Part shown: piece by piece, positions 8,522-20,983 of the stretch | How positions within the stretch are numbered: the stretch's first letter is position 1 | Layout: the number at the start of each line of letters is the position of its first letter | DNA from: an uncultured Rhodopila sp. | Lineage (GTDB): Bacteria; Pseudomonadota; Alphaproteobacteria; Acetobacterales; Acetobacteraceae | Direction of reading: 5' to 3' | DNA: 64,000 nucleotides | NCBI RefSeq assembly: GCF_903915725.1 | Contig: NZ_CAIWTY010000035.1 | Coordinates: forward strand, 1-64,000 | The notes under the pieces: model-generated | What the model saw: the letters and a program-made list of their open reading frames with translations, nothing else | Database searches by the model: none | What the model was told of the DNA's origin: nothing | Translations under genes and position numbers: made by a program

Positions 8522-9721
8522 ATGATCGATACGTTGCTCGACTGGGTCAGCCTGTTGGTGCGATGGACCCACGTGATGGCCGGAATCGCCTGGATCGGTT
8601 CCTCCTTCTACTTCATTGCGCTCGATGCCGGCCTGCGCGCCAACCCGCGGCTCGATCCCCGGGTGAAAGGCGAAGCCTGGCAGGTGCATGGCGGCGGTTT
8701 CTACAACATCCAGAAATTTTCGGTGGCGCCGGAATTCATGCCGGAGCACCTGACCTGGTTCAAATGGGAGGCGTACAGCACCTGGATTTTCGGGTTCATC
8801 CTGCTGGTGTTGGTATATTACCTGAACCCGTCGATGTACCTGATCGATCCGGCGGTGCTGGCGATGGATCCGCTCAATGCGGTGCTGTTCGCCGCCGGCT
8901 CGCTGGCGGCCGGATGGGTGATTTACGACCTGCTGTGCCGTTCCCCGATCGGACAGAGCACCGTGCGCCTGGCGACCGCCGGTTTCGTGCTGTTTGTCGC
9001 GGCTACATTCGCCTATACGCACATATTCAGCGGCCGCGGCGCCTTCATCCAGGCCGGCGCGCTTGTCGGCACCATCATGGCCGCGAACGTGCTGTTCATC
9101 ATTATTCCGAACCAGCGCAAGACCGTCGCCGCGCTGCTGAAAAACCAGCCGCCCGACCCGGCCTGGGGGGCGCAGGCGAAACAACGCTCGGTGCACAACA
9201 ACTACCTGACCTTGCCGGTGCTGTTCACGATGATCAGCAACCATTATGCGTTCACCTACGCCTCTCATTGGAGCTGGCTGATCCTGGCGTGCATTTTCGT
9301 CGCCAGCTTCCTGGTGCGGCATTGGTTCAATACGGTGCACACCGGTGCGATACCCGACTGGCGGCTGTGGCCGGCGGCGGTGGTTCCCGTCCTGGCCGCG
9401 GTTGCCTTGAGCATCATCGGGCAGTCGTCCGCGCCGATCGGCTCGGCCGATGCGGCGGCTGTTACGTTTGCGGATGTAAAGCCGATCGTCGATCAGCGAT
9501 GCCATGTGTGCCATTCGATCAGGCCGCGGTTTCCGGGTTTTTCCGAGGCGCCGAAAGGGGTAATGTTCGACACGGCCTCGCAGATCAGGCTGCAGGCGCC
9601 GCAAATCCTGGCGCAGGCGGTGAGGACGCATACGATGCCGCTAGGGAATGTTACGCAAATTACGGATACCGAGCGGGCAACGCTGGGTGCCTGGATTCAG
9701 GCGGGGTCGCGGGTGGAGTGA
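8522..9721 (+). CDS. puuD: Urate hydroxylase PuuD with cytochrome c domain
   Basis: PuuD oxidises urate to 5-hydroxyisourate in the inner membrane and passes electrons to the respiratory chain rather than making hydrogen peroxide. The 399-aa protein has eight membrane segments with conserved His residues (RWTHVMAGIAWIG, HGGGFYNIQKF) and a C-terminal cytochrome c domain whose haem motif CHVCH uses Cys327, Cys330 and His331. A distal Met (HTMPLG) can be the sixth ligand. AGGGAG precedes the ATG. It lies upstream of xanthine dehydrogenase, which supplies its substrate. Not related to E. coli PuuD of putrescine breakdown. Confidence 0.93.
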   Translation: MIDTLLDWVSLLVRWTHVMAGIAWIGSSFYFIALDAGLRANPRLDPRVKGEAWQVHGGGFYNIQKFSVAPEFMPEHLTWFKWEAYSTWIFGFILLVLVYYLNPSMYLIDPAVLAMDPLNAVLFAAGSLAAGWVIYDLLCRSPIGQSTVRLATAGFVLFVAATFAYTHIFSGRGAFIQAGALVGTIMAANVLFIIIPNQRKTVAALLKNQPPDPAWGAQAKQRSVHNNYLTLPVLFTMISNHYAFTYASHWSWLILACIFVASFLVRHWFNTVHTGAIPDWRLWPAAVVPVLAAVALSIIGQSSAPIGSADAAAVTFADVKPIVDQRCHVCHSIRPRFPGFSEAPKGVMFDTASQIRLQAPQILAQAVRTHTMPLGNVTQITDTERATLGAWIQAGSRVE

Positions 9722-9788
9722 TGAACCGTTGACCCGTCCCCGCGCCTGCTCTTAGCTCCTTCAACCCCCGGCCGAGGAAGCCCGCACG

Positions 9789-9815
9789 ATGCAGCATCCG
9801 TTCGACCAGCGTTAG
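9789..9815 (+). other. Possible 8-codon leader peptide before xanthine dehydrogenase
   Basis: ATG 9789 preceded by GAGGAAG at suitable spacing opens MQHPFDQR and stops at TAG 9813-9815, only 4 nt before the xanthine dehydrogenase ATG. The main gene has only a weak AGG of its own, so re-initiation from this mini-ORF could deliver ribosomes. Chance occurrence is possible. Confidence 0.3.
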
Positions 9816-9819
9816 GCCC

Positions 9820-13709
<3,890 letters not shown>

Positions 13710-13710
<1 letters not shown>

Positions 13711-14564
13711 TGGCGGTCTGGATCGACGCCCTGGCCGCGGCCGAACGCGACAACCAACCCGCGGTGCTGGTGACGGTGCTGGAGGCGAAAGGCTCCACCC
13801 CGCGCGAGGCCGGAGCAAAGATGGTGGTTTCCGCGGACGGCCTGTTCGGCACCATCGGCGGCGGCAACCTGGAATACCGCTGCGAGGCGGCGGCGCGCGG
13901 CTTGCTGGCCTCCGGTGCCGACGGGCTGAGCCGGCGCGATTTCCCGCTCGGCCCGGAGCTCGGTCAGTGCTGCGGCGGCCACGTCACGGTGCTGTTCGAG
14001 GTGCTGCGTCCGCCGCGGCTGCATGTCGCTCTGTTCGGCGCCGGCCATGTCGGCAAGGCATTGGTGAAACTGCTGGCCGATCTGCCGTGCCGGGTGACAT
14101 GGATCGATGCGCGGCCGGAGGCGCTGCCGGCGAACCTGCCGCCGAACGTCACCCCGGTGCGCACCGCCGAACCGGCGCGGGCGGTCGAAGCGCTGCCGGC
14201 GGGGTGCATCGTGCTGGTGATGACGCATGACCACCAGTTGGATTTCGACATCGTCTCCGCTGCCCTGCAACGCCCCGGCTTCGCGGCGGTTGGCGTTATC
14301 GGGTCCGATACCAAGCGCGCCCGCTTCGCCGGCCGCCTGGCCCGCGCCGGCATACAGCGCGCGGCGATCGAGCGGCTGATCTGCCCCATCGGCCTGCCGG
14401 GAATCGCGGGCAAGGAACCGGCCGTGGTCGCCGTCTCGGTTGCGGCACAAATCCTGCTAATCTCGCCACTGCCTTCACAGCGGAGCGTCGCAGCCATGCC
14501 GAGCCTCGAACCGATTGCCAGAAGCTGCGGCGACTGCGTGTGTCCTCCGGTGGAGCCGGGCTGA
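13710..14564 (+). CDS. xdhC: Xanthine dehydrogenase maturation factor XdhC
   Basis: XdhC binds molybdenum cofactor, supports its sulfuration and hands it to apo-xanthine dehydrogenase. The 284-aa protein has the N-terminal XdhC/CoxI block (VTVLEAKGSTPREAGAKM, GTIGGGNLE), the conserved GQCCGGHV segment, and a C-terminal Rossmann domain (ALFGAGHVGKAL, GVIGSDTKRARF). The start ATG at 13710 shares its A with the upstream TGA stop, and its own TGA shares a base with the next start, so the three genes are translationally coupled. Confidence 0.93.
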
Positions 14565-15034
14565 TGGCACGCGAGAAGCACATGCGGCGGGCGATCGCGT
14601 TGTCGGTGGAGATGATGCGGTCCGGGCGCGGCGGGCCGTTCGGCGCGGTGGTCGTCAAGGACGGCAAGGTGATCGCGGAAGGGTTCAACCAGGTCACCTC
14701 CAGCAACGATCCGACCGCGCATGCCGAGGTCGTGGCGGTGCGGCTGGCCTGCCAGGCGCTTGAGACGTTCGATCTGACCGGGTGCGAGATCTACACCAGC
14801 TGCGAACCCTGCCCGATGTGCCTCAGTGCGATCTACTGGGCGCGCATCGGCCGGATCTACTACGCCAACGACCGTTATGATGCGGCGAAGGTCGGCTTCC
14901 GCGATGATTTCCTCTACCAGGAGATCCCGCTGCCGCTGGACCAGCGGGCGATCCCGACCGAGCCGCTGCTGCGCGACGAGGGCTGGGCGGCGTTCGAGGA
15001 ATGGGATCGGAAGCCGGACAAGGTATTGTACTGA
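14564..15034 (+). CDS. guaD: Guanine deaminase (cytidine/deoxycytidylate deaminase fold)
   Basis: A 156-aa zinc deaminase with HAE at residues 53-55 and PCPMC with Cys83 and Cys86, the classic zinc and proton-shuttle motifs. Length, the ending EEWDRKPDKVLY and the position behind xdhC fit bacterial guanine deaminase, which makes xanthine for the neighbouring dehydrogenase. The start is set at the TGATG overlap with xdhC; an in-frame alternative lies 8 codons upstream. A tRNA-adenosine deaminase TadA is an alternative, less likely from context and C-terminus. Confidence 0.85.
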   Translation: MAREKHMRRAIALSVEMMRSGRGGPFGAVVVKDGKVIAEGFNQVTSSNDPTAHAEVVAVRLACQALETFDLTGCEIYTSCEPCPMCLSAIYWARIGRIYYANDRYDAAKVGFRDDFLYQEIPLPLDQRAIPTEPLLRDEGWAAFEEWDRKPDKVLY

Positions 15035-15049
15035 TCGGAGGCGTCTCGT

Positions 15050-15070
15050 CCCGTGTCCCGTGTCCCGTGT
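15050..15070. repeat. Three tandem 7-bp repeats
   Basis: CCCGTGT occurs three times head to tail and abuts the left edge of the palindromic element that follows. This may be edge slippage during insertion or replication. Confidence 0.7.
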
Positions 15071-15158
15071 CATGGCCGGACTTGGTCCGGCCATCCACGA
15101 CTTTCGGTGCTGGTTGAGACAAAGTCGTGGATGGCCGGCACAAGGCCGGCCATGACAC
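15066..15158. repeat. Palindromic repeat, full copy, after guaD
   Basis: Two outer hairpins (10-bp stem 15072-15081/15085-15094; 9-bp stem 15131-15139/15145-15153) flank a further inverted pair CCACGACTTT (15095-15104) and AAAGTCGTGG (15121-15130). The whole unit is therefore one large nested palindrome. It sits just past the end of the purine operon and could terminate or stabilise its mRNA. The following 230 bp up to the FNR site hold no gene. Confidence 0.9.
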
Positions 15159-15390
15159 AAAGGGCTGGACGACCGTGCCGTCTCCATGTCCGTACGCCCG
15201 TGCCTACGGCTGTCACCCGCGCCCGGGCCTCGCTCTGATTCCCCCGGCAGCAGCCAACCCGCCTCCCACAGGCCTCGCCGCCCGAAAAAGCTAGCGTTGC
15301 TCGCCGGCTAAGCGCACCCTACGGCGCTGCGATCGGAGCCGGCGGCACAATGGTTCCCTCGCTCCGCAGAAAATTTGCGGCTGACCAAAT

Positions 15391-15404
15391 TTGATCACTG
15401 TCAA
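15391..15404. promoter_or_regulatory. FNR/FixK-type box upstream of the PFOR operon
   Basis: TTGAT-CACT-GTCAA matches the FNR/FixK consensus TTGAT-N4-ATCAA at 9 of 10 conserved positions. It is centred at 15397.5, about 38-41 bp before the start point expected from the -10-like hexamer at 15423-15428. That is the usual place for an activator acting at a class II promoter. It implies low-oxygen induction of the two genes that follow. Confidence 0.65.
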
Positions 15405-15422
15405 TGTTGCGCGACATCGCCC

Positions 15423-15428
15423 TATGCT
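15423..15428 (+). promoter_or_regulatory. Putative -10 element (TATGCT)
   Basis: TATGCT lies 19 bp after the FNR/FixK box and about 35 bp before the start codon at 15462. No good -35 hexamer is visible, which is expected where an activator occupies the -40 region. Confidence 0.45.
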
Positions 15429-15461
15429 TTGTCCGGCACCACTAAACCGGGAGACACGCCC

Positions 15462-17102
15462 ATGGCCTCGCGCGATCTGACGCCGATCGTCGATCTGAGT
15501 CTCGACCGGGGCACCGGACCGTTCCGTACGCGCCATCCGGAGTGGTCCGATCTGCGTCCCCCCTGCAACAACGCCTGCCCGGCCGGGGAGAACATCCAGG
15601 CCTGGCTGGCGCACGCGCAGGCAGGCGCGTTCCGCAAGGCGTGGGAAACCCTGGTCGCCGACAATCCGTTGCCGGCGACGCATGGCCGGGTCTGCTATCA
15701 CCCCTGCGAATCGAACTGCAACCGTGGCGAAATGGATGCCGCGGTGACGATCCATGCGGTGGAGCGCTTCCTCGGCGACCTCGCCACCAAGGAAAACTGG
15801 GACTACCCGCCGCCCGCGCCGCCGTCCGGCAAGCGCGTGCTGGTCGTCGGCGCCGGTCCGTCCGGCCTGTCCGCGGCCTATCATCTGGCGCGGCTCGGGC
15901 ACTACGCGGAGATCCATGAATCCGGGCCGGTGGCCGGCGGCATGCTGCAATTCGGCATCCCGGCCTATCGCCTGCCGCGCGCCGAACTGGCGGCCGAGAT
16001 CGCCCGCATCGAGCGGTTCGGCGTCCGCATCGTGCTGAACCATCGCACCACCGACGTGCTGGCCGAGCAGGCGGCCGGCAAGTTCGACGCGGTGTTCGTC
16101 GCCATCGGCGCGCATGTCGCGCAACGCACCGGCATCCCGGCGCGCGACGCCGCCAAGGTGCTGGATGCGGTCTCGGTGCTGCGCGATGTCGGCACCGGCG
16201 GCAAGCCCGTCCTCGGGCGCCGGGTCGTCGTTTATGGCGGCGGCAATACGGCCATGGATGCCGCGCGCACCGCCCGCCGGCTCGGCGCCGAGGAAGCGGT
16301 GATCATCTACCGCCGCGACCGCGAGCACATGCCCGCGCATGCGTTTGAGGCGGACGAAGCGATCGAAGAAGGTGTGAAAATCCGCTGGCTGACCAGCATC
16401 AAGGAGATCGTCGGCCCGTCTTTGACCGTCGAGCGCATGGAGCTGGACGAGAAAGGCCGCCCGCATCCGACCGGCGAGTTCGAGACCCTGGAAGCCGACA
16501 GCGTCGTGCTGGCGCTCGGCCAGCAGACCGACAGCGCCTTCCTGGACGGCATCCCCGGCGTGGACGCCAAGGACGACGGCGTCGTCCATGTCGATCGCAA
16601 CATGATGACCGGCTATCCAGGGCTGTTCGCCGGTGGCGACATGGTGCCGGCCGAGCGCACCGTCACCACCGCCACCGGGCACGGCAAGCTGGCGGCGCGC
16701 AATATCGACGCCTGGCTGCGCGGCCACGCCTATGCGCCGAACGAACCGCCTCCGGTGGTGCATTTCAACATGCTGCATTTGCCAGTGTTCAGCGACGTCG
16801 ATCCCGCCGCGCAGAAGCGCCTGTCGGAAGAAGACCGCGTCGGCGGCTTTACCGAGGTGCTGGCCGGCCTCGACCAGGCCACCGCCCGGCATGAGGCGCA
16901 GCGCTGCCTGAGCTGCGGCGTCTGCTTCGAATGCGACAATTGCTTCGCGGCGTGCCCGGAGCAGGCGATCGTCAAGCTCGGCCCGGGCAACGGCTACCGC
17001 CTGAACGATTCGCTCTGCACCGGCTGCGCCACCTGCTTCGAGCAGTGCCCCTGCCACGCCATCCAGATGACGCAAGACAGCGCCGAGGGAGCCGCGCAAT
17101 GA
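15462..17102 (+). CDS. GltD-like NAD(P)/FAD oxidoreductase with ferredoxin domains
   Basis: A 546-aa flavoprotein of the glutamate-synthase small-subunit type. The N-terminal Fe-S domain has CNNACPAGENI and CYHPCESNCNRG. FAD- and NAD(P)-binding motifs are VVGAGPSGLSAAYHLARLG and VVYGGGNTAMDAARTA. The C-terminus adds two ferredoxin-like clusters (CLSCGVCFECDNCFAACP and CTGCATCFEQCPC). No glutamine-amidotransferase partner is present. It overlaps nifJ by ATGA, so it most likely exchanges electrons between NAD(P)H and the ferredoxin used by PFOR, like BzdV or NfnB-type proteins. GGGAG precedes the ATG. An FNR/FixK box lies upstream. Confidence 0.85.
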   Translation: MASRDLTPIVDLSLDRGTGPFRTRHPEWSDLRPPCNNACPAGENIQAWLAHAQAGAFRKAWETLVADNPLPATHGRVCYHPCESNCNRGEMDAAVTIHAVERFLGDLATKENWDYPPPAPPSGKRVLVVGAGPSGLSAAYHLARLGHYAEIHESGPVAGGMLQFGIPAYRLPRAELAAEIARIERFGVRIVLNHRTTDVLAEQAAGKFDAVFVAIGAHVAQRTGIPARDAAKVLDAVSVLRDVGTGGKPVLGRRVVVYGGGNTAMDAARTARRLGAEEAVIIYRRDREHMPAHAFEADEAIEEGVKIRWLTSIKEIVGPSLTVERMELDEKGRPHPTGEFETLEADSVVLALGQQTDSAFLDGIPGVDAKDDGVVHVDRNMMTGYPGLFAGGDMVPAERTVTTATGHGKLAARNIDAWLRGHAYAPNEPPPVVHFNMLHLPVFSDVDPAAQKRLSEEDRVGGFTEVLAGLDQATARHEAQRCLSCGVCFECDNCFAACPEQAIVKLGPGNGYRLNDSLCTGCATCFEQCPCHAIQMTQDSAEGAAQ

Positions 17103-20100
17103 CCGCAACGCACGCCACGATGGACGGCAACACCGCGGTTGCCCATGTCGCCTACCGCACTAACGAGGTCTGCGCGATCTACCCGATCACCCCGTCCTCC
17201 ACGATGGCGGAACTGGCCGACGAATGGGCGTCGCAGGGCATCAAGAACATCTGGGGCCAGATTCCGGCAATCCAGCAGATGCAGAGCGAGGGCGGCGCGG
17301 CGGGCGCGGTGCATGGCGCGCTGCAATCGGGGGCGCTGACCACGACGTTTACCGCGTCGCAGGGCCTGCTGCTGATGATCCCCAACATGTTCAAGATCGC
17401 CGGGGAGCTGACTCCGACGGTGTTCCATGTCGCCGCCCGCGCGCTGGCGACACAGGCGCTGTCCATCTTCGGCGACCATACGGATGTCATGTCGGTGCGC
17501 TCCACCGGCTTCGCCTTCCTGTGTTCCGCGAGCGTGCAGGAGGCGCATGACATGGCGCTGATCTCGCAGGCCGTGACCCTGGAATCGCGCGTGCCGGTGC
17601 TGCATTTCTTCGACGGGTTCCGCACCTCGCATGAACTGAACACGCTGGAACTGCTGTCGGACGAGCAGATCGCCGCCATGATCGACGCGGATCTGGTGCG
17701 GGCGCACCGGGCGCGGGCACTGGCGCCGGAGCATCCGTTCATCCGCGGCACCGCGCACAACCCCGACACGTTCTTCCAGGCGCGCGAGACAGCGAATCCG
17801 TTTTATGCCGCGCTGCCGGCGATCGTGCAGGCGCAGATGGACAAGTTCGCCGCGCTGACCGGGCGGCGGTACCGTCTGTTCGATTTCTTCGGCCCCGCCG
17901 ACGCCGAGCGCGTGGTGATGGCGATGGGCACCGGCGCGGAAACCTCGCGCATCACCGCCGAGGCATTGCAAACCAAGGGTGAGAAAGTCGGCGTGTTGCA
18001 GGTCCGGCTGTTCCGTCCCTGGGACTCCGCGGCGTTCCTGGCGGCGTTGCCGGATACGGTGCGGACGCTGGCGGTGCTGGAGCAGACCAAGGAGCCGGGT
18101 GCTCCGGCCGAACCGATGTATCTCGATGTCGTTGCGACCTTGGCGGAGGCGCTCGCCACCGGCACGCGCGATACGATGCCGCGTGTGGTGGGCGGGCGAT
18201 ACGGGCTGTCGTCGAAGGATTTTTCGCCGGCGCTGGCGAAGGCGGTGTTCGACGAACTGGCGAAACCGCATCCGAAAACCGGGTTTACCCTGGGCATCGA
18301 CGACGACGTGTCGTTTACCAGCCTGCCGCCCGATCCGCTGTTTCCAACCGATCCGCCGGGGCTGGTCAATGCGGTGTTCTATGGGCTTGGTGCGGACGGC
18401 ACGGTTGGCGCCAACAAGAACACGGTGAAGATTATCGCCGAGGATGCGGGCCTGCATGCGCAGGGCTATTTCGTTTACGACTCGCATAAATCGGGCGCGC
18501 AGACGATCTCGCATCTGCGTTTCGGCAAGGACACGATCCGGGCGCCGTTCCTGATCCAGAAAGCGAGTTTCGTCGCCGTCCACCAGTTCCAGTTCGTCGA
18601 ACGGCACGACGTGCTGCGCCTCGCCGCGCCGGGCGCGACCTTGCTGTTCAACGCGCCGTATGGCCCGGACGAAATATGGGACAAGCTGCCGCATGAGATG
18701 CAGAAGCGCATCATCGACGACAAGCTGAAGCTGTTCGTCATCGATGCGTCTCGTGTGGCCTTGGACGTCGGCCTGCGCGGGCGCACAAATACAGTGTTGC
18801 AAACCTGCTTCTTTGCCCTTTCCGGCGTGCTGCCGCGGGAGCGGGCGATCGAGCAGATAAAATATTCGATCAAGAAGACCTATGGGCGCCGCGGCGAGGA
18901 CGTGGTGCAAAAGAACTTCCAGGCGGTGGACGCCACACTCGACCGTTTGTTCCCCGTCACGATACCGGCCGAGGCTTCCAGCCCGTTCGAGCGGCCGCCA
19001 GCGGTGCCGGCGGATGCGCCGGAGTTCGTCCGCCGCGTCACCGCGCTGATGCTGGAAGGCCGCGGCGACGAGATTCCGGTCAGCGCCATGCCGATCGATG
19101 GAACGTGGCCCTCGGCCACGGCGGCGTGGGAGAAGCGGAATGTTGCCGAGGCGATCCCGATCTGGAACCAGGATAGCTGCGTGCAATGCGGCCAGTGCAG
19201 CTTCGTCTGCCCGCACGGGGTGATCCAGGCTCGTTACTTCGACGCCGGCAAGCTAGAATCGGCACCGGAAGGTTTCAAATCAGCGCCGATCAACGTGCGC
19301 GGATTTCCGGATGTGCGGTTTACGCTGTCGTTTTCGATGGAGGATTGCACGGGTTGCTCGCTTTGCGCCGAGGCTTGCCCGACGCAACCGGCGAAATCGC
19401 TGATCATGGCGGAGAAGCTGGACCTGATGCAGGACGCCAAGGCGAACCTGGACTTCGCCATGGCGCTGCCGGTGAACGACCGGGCGCGGGTGGATTTCGC
19501 GAATGTCCGCGGCGTGCAGTTCCTGGAGCCGCTGTTTACCTTCTCCGGCGCCTGCGCGGGTTGCGGCGAGACGCCCTATTTGAAACTGCTGTCGCAGTTG
19601 TTCGGCGACCGGGCGCAGATCGCCAATGCGACGGGGTGCTCGTCGATCTATGGCGGCAACCTGCCGGTGACGCCGTGGTCGAAGAACCAGGAGGGCCGCG
19701 GGCCGGCCTGGTCGAACTCGTTGTTCGAGGACAATGCCGAGTTTGGTTTGGGCTTCCGGCTGGCGGCGGACCAGCATCTCGAACTGGCGGAATCTTTGCT
19801 GGCCCGGTTGCAGCCCGAGATTGGCGAGGACTTTGTCGAGGCCATTCTGAACGCGCCGCAGGTGCGCGAGTCCGACATCCGGGCGCAGCGGCAGCGGGTG
19901 GCGATCCTGATCGAGCGGCTTCATGCGCTGGGCGATTTGCCGGGGGCGAAGGACCTGCTGTCGGTGGCGGATCACCTGGTGCGGCGGAGCGTCTGGATCG
20001 TCGGCGGGGACGGCTGGGCGTATGACATCGGCTATGGCGGGCTGGACCATGTGCTGGCGACGTCGCGCGATGTGAATGTGCTGGTGATGGATACCGAGGT

Positions 20101-20716
20101 GTATTCAAACACCGGTGGCCAGGCGTCGAAAGCCACGCCTCTGGGGGCGGTCGCGAAATTCGCCGCGGCCGGCAAGCGGGTCGGGCGCAAGGACCTGCCG
20201 TTGCAGGCGATCGCGTATGGCAACGTGTATGTCGCCCAGGTGGCGATGGGCGCCAATCCGCAGCAGACCTTGCAGGCGTTCCGCGAGGCGGAGGCGTATG
20301 CCGGGCCGTCGCTGATCGTGGCTTACTCGCACTGCATCGCGCATGGCATCGACATGCAGTTCGGCATGAAGCAGCAGGATCTGGCGGCGGCCTCCGGCTA
20401 CTGGCCGCTGTTCCGCTACAACCCGGGTCTGCGCAGCATCGGCGCCAATCCGTTCGTGCTGGACAGCCCGCGCCCGACGGTCAGCTTCCGGGACTACGCC
20501 GGGAATGAGACACGGTATAAGTCGCTGGCGCAAAGCCGTCCGGAGGACTCGAAGCGGCTGCTGGACGCGGCGCAGGCGGCGATATTGGAGAAATACCGCA
20601 CCTACGAGGAAATGGCAGGCTGGTCCGCCGCCCGCTTCGCCCCCGCCGGGGTGGATCGTCCCACGGGTGTGGGGGCGGTGCCATGGGACGGGGAGACGGA
20701 GGGGGTGCGGGGGTAG
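17099..20716 (+). CDS. nifJ: Pyruvate:ferredoxin (flavodoxin) oxidoreductase
   Basis: Oxidatively decarboxylates pyruvate to acetyl-CoA and reduces ferredoxin or flavodoxin. The 1205-aa single chain has the usual domain order: N-terminal pyrimidine-binding domain (CAIYPITPSSTMAEL), domain II, the gamma region, a two-cluster ferredoxin domain (Cys694, 697, 700, 704 and Cys750, 753, 756, 760) and a C-terminal thiamine-diphosphate domain (GDGWAYDIGYGG, SNTGGQASKATP) with GACAGCGETP cysteines for the proximal cluster. The start overlaps the preceding stop (ATGA). Roles in fermentation or in feeding electrons to nitrogenase are both possible; no nif genes are in the window. Confidence 0.96.
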   Translation: MTATHATMDGNTAVAHVAYRTNEVCAIYPITPSSTMAELADEWASQGIKNIWGQIPAIQQMQSEGGAAGAVHGALQSGALTTTFTASQGLLLMIPNMFKIAGELTPTVFHVAARALATQALSIFGDHTDVMSVRSTGFAFLCSASVQEAHDMALISQAVTLESRVPVLHFFDGFRTSHELNTLELLSDEQIAAMIDADLVRAHRARALAPEHPFIRGTAHNPDTFFQARETANPFYAALPAIVQAQMDKFAALTGRRYRLFDFFGPADAERVVMAMGTGAETSRITAEALQTKGEKVGVLQVRLFRPWDSAAFLAALPDTVRTLAVLEQTKEPGAPAEPMYLDVVATLAEALATGTRDTMPRVVGGRYGLSSKDFSPALAKAVFDELAKPHPKTGFTLGIDDDVSFTSLPPDPLFPTDPPGLVNAVFYGLGADGTVGANKNTVKIIAEDAGLHAQGYFVYDSHKSGAQTISHLRFGKDTIRAPFLIQKASFVAVHQFQFVERHDVLRLAAPGATLLFNAPYGPDEIWDKLPHEMQKRIIDDKLKLFVIDASRVALDVGLRGRTNTVLQTCFFALSGVLPRERAIEQIKYSIKKTYGRRGEDVVQKNFQAVDATLDRLFPVTIPAEASSPFERPPAVPADAPEFVRRVTALMLEGRGDEIPVSAMPIDGTWPSATAAWEKRNVAEAIPIWNQDSCVQCGQCSFVCPHGVIQARYFDAGKLESAPEGFKSAPINVRGFPDVRFTLSFSMEDCTGCSLCAEACPTQPAKSLIMAEKLDLMQDAKANLDFAMALPVNDRARVDFANVRGVQFLEPLFTFSGACAGCGETPYLKLLSQLFGDRAQIANATGCSSIYGGNLPVTPWSKNQEGRGPAWSNSLFEDNAEFGLGFRLAADQHLELAESLLARLQPEIGEDFVEAILNAPQVRESDIRAQRQRVAILIERLHALGDLPGAKDLLSVADHLVRRSVWIVGGDGWAYDIGYGGLDHVLATSRDVNVLVMDTEVYSNTGGQASKATPLGAVAKFAAAGKRVGRKDLPLQAIAYGNVYVAQVAMGANPQQTLQAFREAEAYAGPSLIVAYSHCIAHGIDMQFGMKQQDLAAASGYWPLFRYNPGLRSIGANPFVLDSPRPTVSFRDYAGNETRYKSLAQSRPEDSKRLLDAAQAAILEKYRTYEEMAGWSAARFAPAGVDRPTGVGAVPWDGETEGVRG

Positions 20717-20764
20717 GCGATCCATAGGCGCTAACTGAAGGACCGGGTGGCACGGGCGTCGCCC

Positions 20765-20858
20765 CGTGTCATGGCCGGGCTTGGACCGGCCATCCACGAC
20801 TTGCGGTGCTGGTTTCGGTAAAGTCGTGGATGGCCGGACTAAATCCGGCCATGACACA
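20765..20858. repeat. Palindromic repeat, full copy, after nifJ
   Basis: Same layout as the copy at 15066-15158, including GTGTCATGGCCGG at the left, CCATCCACGACTT and AAGTCGTGGATGG inside, and CCGGCCATGACACA at the right. It begins about 50 bp past the nifJ stop. Confidence 0.9.
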
Positions 20859-20983
20859 ATAGGACCGGCCGGTGCCGGCCAGTTAAGTTAGCGCCGATCG
20901 GTAGGCGCCTCTTGGCAGCCGGACACATGCCCCTGGAAGGACCATAACCGATCAAGTATGGTTGGCTACCGAAAGGAGCCACC

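Noticed and set aside
15053-15238. Short ORFs reading MAGTRPAMT-like peptides
   Set aside because: They are translations of the palindromic repeat, not genes.
16994-19216. Long minus-strand open frame opposite nifJ (740 codons)
   Set aside because: Composition is Arg/His/Gln-rich as expected for an antisense frame; the plus strand encodes an intact PFOR.
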